This document shows, piece after piece, positions 14,533 through 16,969 of a stretch of 16,969 nt of DNA. This DNA is from Treponema sp. UBA7590 (lineage in GTDB: Bacteria; Spirochaetota; Spirochaetia; Treponematales; Treponemataceae): positions 2,736 to 19,704 of the forward strand of contig DLKK01000016.1 in the NCBI GenBank assembly GCA_002478955.1. The letters run 5' to 3'. The translations under genes were made by a program, and so were the position numbers. The notes beneath the pieces were generated by a model. It was not told the origin of the DNA. It made no database searches and saw only the letters and a list, made by a program, of their open reading frames with translations. Positions within the stretch are counted from its first letter, which is position 1; the number at the start of each line of letters is the position of its first letter.

Positions 14533-15606
14533 TTACTCTTTACCACTAGTTCCGGCAAGAGACATAAGCAAAGTCTTCTGTCCTGCCATAAAGAAGATAG
14601 TAAACGGAACTGCTACAAGAATAGCGCCTGCAGCGAACATAGTAAAGTTATCGTTTGAACGACCATTGATCATTTCATAAAGACCTACAGCCAATGTCTT
14701 TTTGTCATCGCTTCGCAAAACCATTCGAGGGAAGATGTAATCCATCCACGGACCTGTAAAACTGGTCAATGTAAGGAATACAATCTGCGGTTTTGCAGCC
14801 GGAAGAATTACCCTAAGATATGCAACAAGCGGTGAAGCACCGTCGATATAAGCGGCCTCTGCAATATCGCGTGGCATTGTATCAAAGTAACCTTTCATAA
14901 GCTGCGCATTGAAAGGAATTGACCCTGCCGCATAAACAAGAACCAATCCCCACAATGTATTAAGCGCATTGAACTTCCACAAGATTACGTAAGTGGCAAC
15001 CATACCAATAAAACTTGGGAACATCTGAAGAACAATCATTCCGGCCATAATCTGCTTTCGTCCAGTAAAACTGAATCGGCTGAAAATATAACCAGTTGTT
15101 GTACAGATAAATACTGTAAGGATTGTGTTCATCACAGCAATCTTTAAAGTGTTCAAATACCAGTTTTTATAGTTAGTACCATGAACGCTTGTTTCGCCCT
15201 TTACAATCTGCTCTGAGCCAGTAAGCAAGCGGCGGAACTGATAAAGTGAAGGTTTCTTGATTTTAAAAGAAGTCTTCAGAACAGCAACTGTTCCTTCACC
15301 ATGGCAAACATTACAGTCAACAAGTTTTTGTCCAATGTATGTCTTTGTCTTGCCATTTTCTTTATATGAAGATTTTACATCAACATACCTATAGCCCTTG
15401 CCATCACAAGCTTCACATGGCTCAACAGTAGACTTGTCAGTCTGTTCTGTAAATGGAATTACAGAAGTTGCAGCCAAAGAATTAGACTTTGTCAAAGAAG
15501 AACTGATAGTAAAAAGAACAGGGTAAATAACAATAATAACGTTAATAATCAAAATCAAATTGAGTATAACGCTAATCGGTGTAGCCTTACTAAAATGCTT
15601 TTTCAT
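14533..15606 (-). CDS. malG: Maltodextrin-type ABC transporter permease MalG with zinc-finger-like insertion
   Basis: A 357-aa inner-membrane permease; typical MalG proteins are about 280-300 aa. The first membrane helix is at about 11-34, and the core helices run from about 151 to 345. The EAA loop that docks on the ATPase is clear: EAAYIDGAS (250-258) and RVILPAAKP (265-273). The extra length is an insertion at about 55-120, between the first and second helices, holding two CxxCxGxG motifs: C64-EA-C67-DGKG and C98-NV-C101-HGEG. With the usual MalG topology this loop faces the extracytoplasmic side. The start codon overlaps the malF stop (ATGA), and AGGAGG precedes it, so the pair is translationally coupled. 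Substrate is inferred as maltodextrin from family and from the amylase next door. A separate ATPase and binding protein are required and are not in the window. Confidence 0.9.
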   Translation of the reverse strand: MKKHFSKATPISVILNLILIINVIIVIYPVLFTISSSLTKSNSLAATSVIPFTEQTDKSTVEPCEACDGKGYRYVDVKSSYKENGKTKTYIGQKLVDCNVCHGEGTVAVLKTSFKIKKPSLYQFRRLLTGSEQIVKGETSVHGTNYKNWYLNTLKIAVMNTILTVFICTTTGYIFSRFSFTGRKQIMAGMIVLQMFPSFIGMVATYVILWKFNALNTLWGLVLVYAAGSIPFNAQLMKGYFDTMPRDIAEAAYIDGASPLVAYLRVILPAAKPQIVFLTLTSFTGPWMDYIFPRMVLRSDDKKTLAVGLYEMINGRSNDNFTMFAAGAILVAVPFTIFFMAGQKTLLMSLAGTSGKE

Positions 15607-16969
15607 ACTTCACCCTCCTTGAATGACTTTGTTCTTGTAAAGTTATACAACGCGAATGGAACAAGGACAACGAATACCAGCAAAGAAAGAACAGAAGCAA
15701 GGTTGTATCGTGAAGGTGTGTTCATCGTAAGCTTATAAATCCAAGAAATCAAAAGATCCGTAGCACCGCAGTTTGTGATTGTTGTCAAACCAGCCTGAGG
15801 CATATTTGGACCACCACCCGTAAGGAAGAATACAGCTCCAAAGTTGTTGATGTTTCCTGCAAACTGCATAATCAAAGTTGGCTTTAACTGGAACATAACA
15901 AGAGGATATGTAATGCTCTTGAACTGCTGCCATTTCGTAGCACCGTCAATTACAGCCGCCTCATACAAAGAGTTTGAAATAGCTGTCATCGCAGATGTTG
16001 TAAGAATCATTGAGTATGGGAATCCAATCCATATATTTACAAAGATTAACGAGCCTTTCGCAACCCATGGATCAGAAAGCCATGGAATCGGTTTCTCAAT
16101 AATTCTAAGCAGCTGCAAAGTTCTATTGATTGGTCCGATTGTACCGTTCAACAAGTTTGCCCATACAAAGAGTGAAAGCATTGTTGGAATAGCATACGGA
16201 AGAATATAAACAGTTCTAAAGAATTTTGGAATAATAACACGTTTGTCCTGCAATACGAATGCGTAGAAGAAACCTACAAAGAAACAAGTGAATGTAGCAA
16301 AAATAGCCCAGACAATTGTCCATACAGCAGAAGCACCGAATGTCTTAGCCCAAGCACCACCACCAAGTTCAGAACTAACCTTCAAAGAGAACATCTGCTG
16401 GAAATTCTGCAGACCTACCCAGTCGACAAGATTGTTCGGCGGAATATGCTCCGGTGAAGAATAGTTTGTAAATGCAACCAACGCAGAGAACAGCAATGGA
16501 ATAATAGAGAAAATTGCCATAAGAACAATGGCTGGCGCAATACCGATGGTAGCGAACGAATTCTGTGAAATATCGTTCTTTGATTCCTTCATTGTTGGGA
16601 ATCTTCCAGTCTTTTTAATCTTTGCAACTGCATTCTTGGCACCACTGATGTTAAGAATATAAAGCAACACAAAGAATCCTATGATGATAATAGCCATAAT
16701 ACCATTAATCATCATAAAAATGGAATGATCCATATATTTTGTAACAGTTGTAGGCTGTTTTGAACCGAGAGTAATAAGTCCTGCAATAGAAGTTACAATA
16801 GGTCCTCTGAACCATGCTCTGTGGGCAAGAGATCTGTGACCTTTACCAGCAGCGGCACGGCAAATGCTACAACCGTCGTAATGTTCATCGAAAAGATTTT
16901 CTCCAGATTCCTTAAAGTTCTTTGCTTCCATTTTTGCCATAACTTTCGCAAGCTTATGGTCATACTTTG
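15603..16969 (-). CDS. malF: Maltodextrin-type ABC transporter permease MalF (5' end may lie beyond window)
   Basis: A permease of at least 445 aa, partner of MalG. Membrane helices lie at about 72-98, 131-157, 205-230, 243-265, 297-318 and 415-433. The EAA loop reads LYEAAVIDGAT (325-335) with ITYPL at 343-347, and NNFGAVFFLTGGGP (365-378) is typical of the Gram-positive-style MalF/MdxF/GanP group. ATGs at 16940 and 16931 are possible starts, but neither has a ribosome site, and the frame stays open to the window edge with plausible coding sequence (KYDHKLAKV before the first Met). The true start may therefore be outside. The predicted cytoplasmic N-terminus contains C24-SI-C27 followed by GKGH. 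It overlaps malG by 4 nt. Confidence 0.88.
   Translation of the reverse strand, partial: KYDHKLAKVMAKMEAKNFKESGENLFDEHYDGCSICRAAAGKGHRSLAHRAWFRGPIVTSIAGLITLGSKQPTTVTKYMDHSIFMMINGIMAIIIIGFFVLLYILNISGAKNAVAKIKKTGRFPTMKESKNDISQNSFATIGIAPAIVLMAIFSIIPLLFSALVAFTNYSSPEHIPPNNLVDWVGLQNFQQMFSLKVSSELGGGAWAKTFGASAVWTIVWAIFATFTCFFVGFFYAFVLQDKRVIIPKFFRTVYILPYAIPTMLSLFVWANLLNGTIGPINRTLQLLRIIEKPIPWLSDPWVAKGSLIFVNIWIGFPYSMILTTSAMTAISNSLYEAAVIDGATKWQQFKSITYPLVMFQLKPTLIMQFAGNINNFGAVFFLTGGGPNMPQAGLTTITNCGATDLLISWIYKLTMNTPSRYNLASVLSLLVFVVLVPFALYNFTRTKSFKEGEV

Overview
The window looks like a stretch of chromosome from a low-GC spirochete of the genus Treponema, probably a gut- or rumen-associated carbohydrate user. 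This rests on the strong A/T bias, several secreted proteins with relaxed spirochete lipoboxes, a FecR plus CHASE2-cyclase pair, a diverged EF-G of the spirochete type, and a MalF/MalG maltodextrin permease beside a secreted alpha-amylase. The genus is inferred from gene content and style; no rRNA or tRNA gene is present to confirm it. All genes but one (a HAD phosphatase) lie on the minus strand, so the text below follows transcription from high to low coordinates.

Right edge to 14.5 kb: malF (its reading frame is open to the window edge) and malG overlap by 4 nt and end in a strong intrinsic terminator. MalG carries an unusual insertion with two DnaJ-type CxxCxGxG motifs in its first extracytoplasmic loop. 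MalF has its own CxxC near the N-terminus. Next comes a separately transcribed secreted GH13 alpha-amylase with its own terminator. Together they form a starch/maltodextrin degradation and uptake locus; the binding protein and ATPase are not in the window.

12.5 to 4.1 kb: a strong promoter (TTTACA-N16-TATAAT) starts a probable six-gene operon. In order it encodes a large lipoprotein with two tandem beta repeats and a possible propeller; a family 2 glycosyltransferase; a small secreted protein with three SLH-like repeats; a putative outer-membrane beta-barrel; a secreted FecR-domain protein; and a 944-aa CHASE2 class III nucleotide cyclase. Several genes overlap or nearly touch. I infer an envelope-associated assembly that feeds an extracytoplasmic signal into cyclic nucleotide production. 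Inside the glycosyltransferase gene sits a GC-rich element of about 160 bp made of three perfect hairpins separated by related linkers; it is read through in frame.

4.1 kb to the left edge: the plus-strand HAD phosphatase diverges from an HD-domain hydrolase across 36 bp. The two candidate -10 boxes overlap, and the HAD transcript may be leaderless. The HD gene is followed by an EF-G paralogue whose domain IV loops have lost the usual translocase motifs (suggesting a recycling-type EF-G2), then by the start of a VanY-type D,D-carboxypeptidase lipoprotein cut by the window edge. No stretch over 300 bp lacks a gene. I saw no CRISPR array, insertion sequence, tRNA or rRNA.
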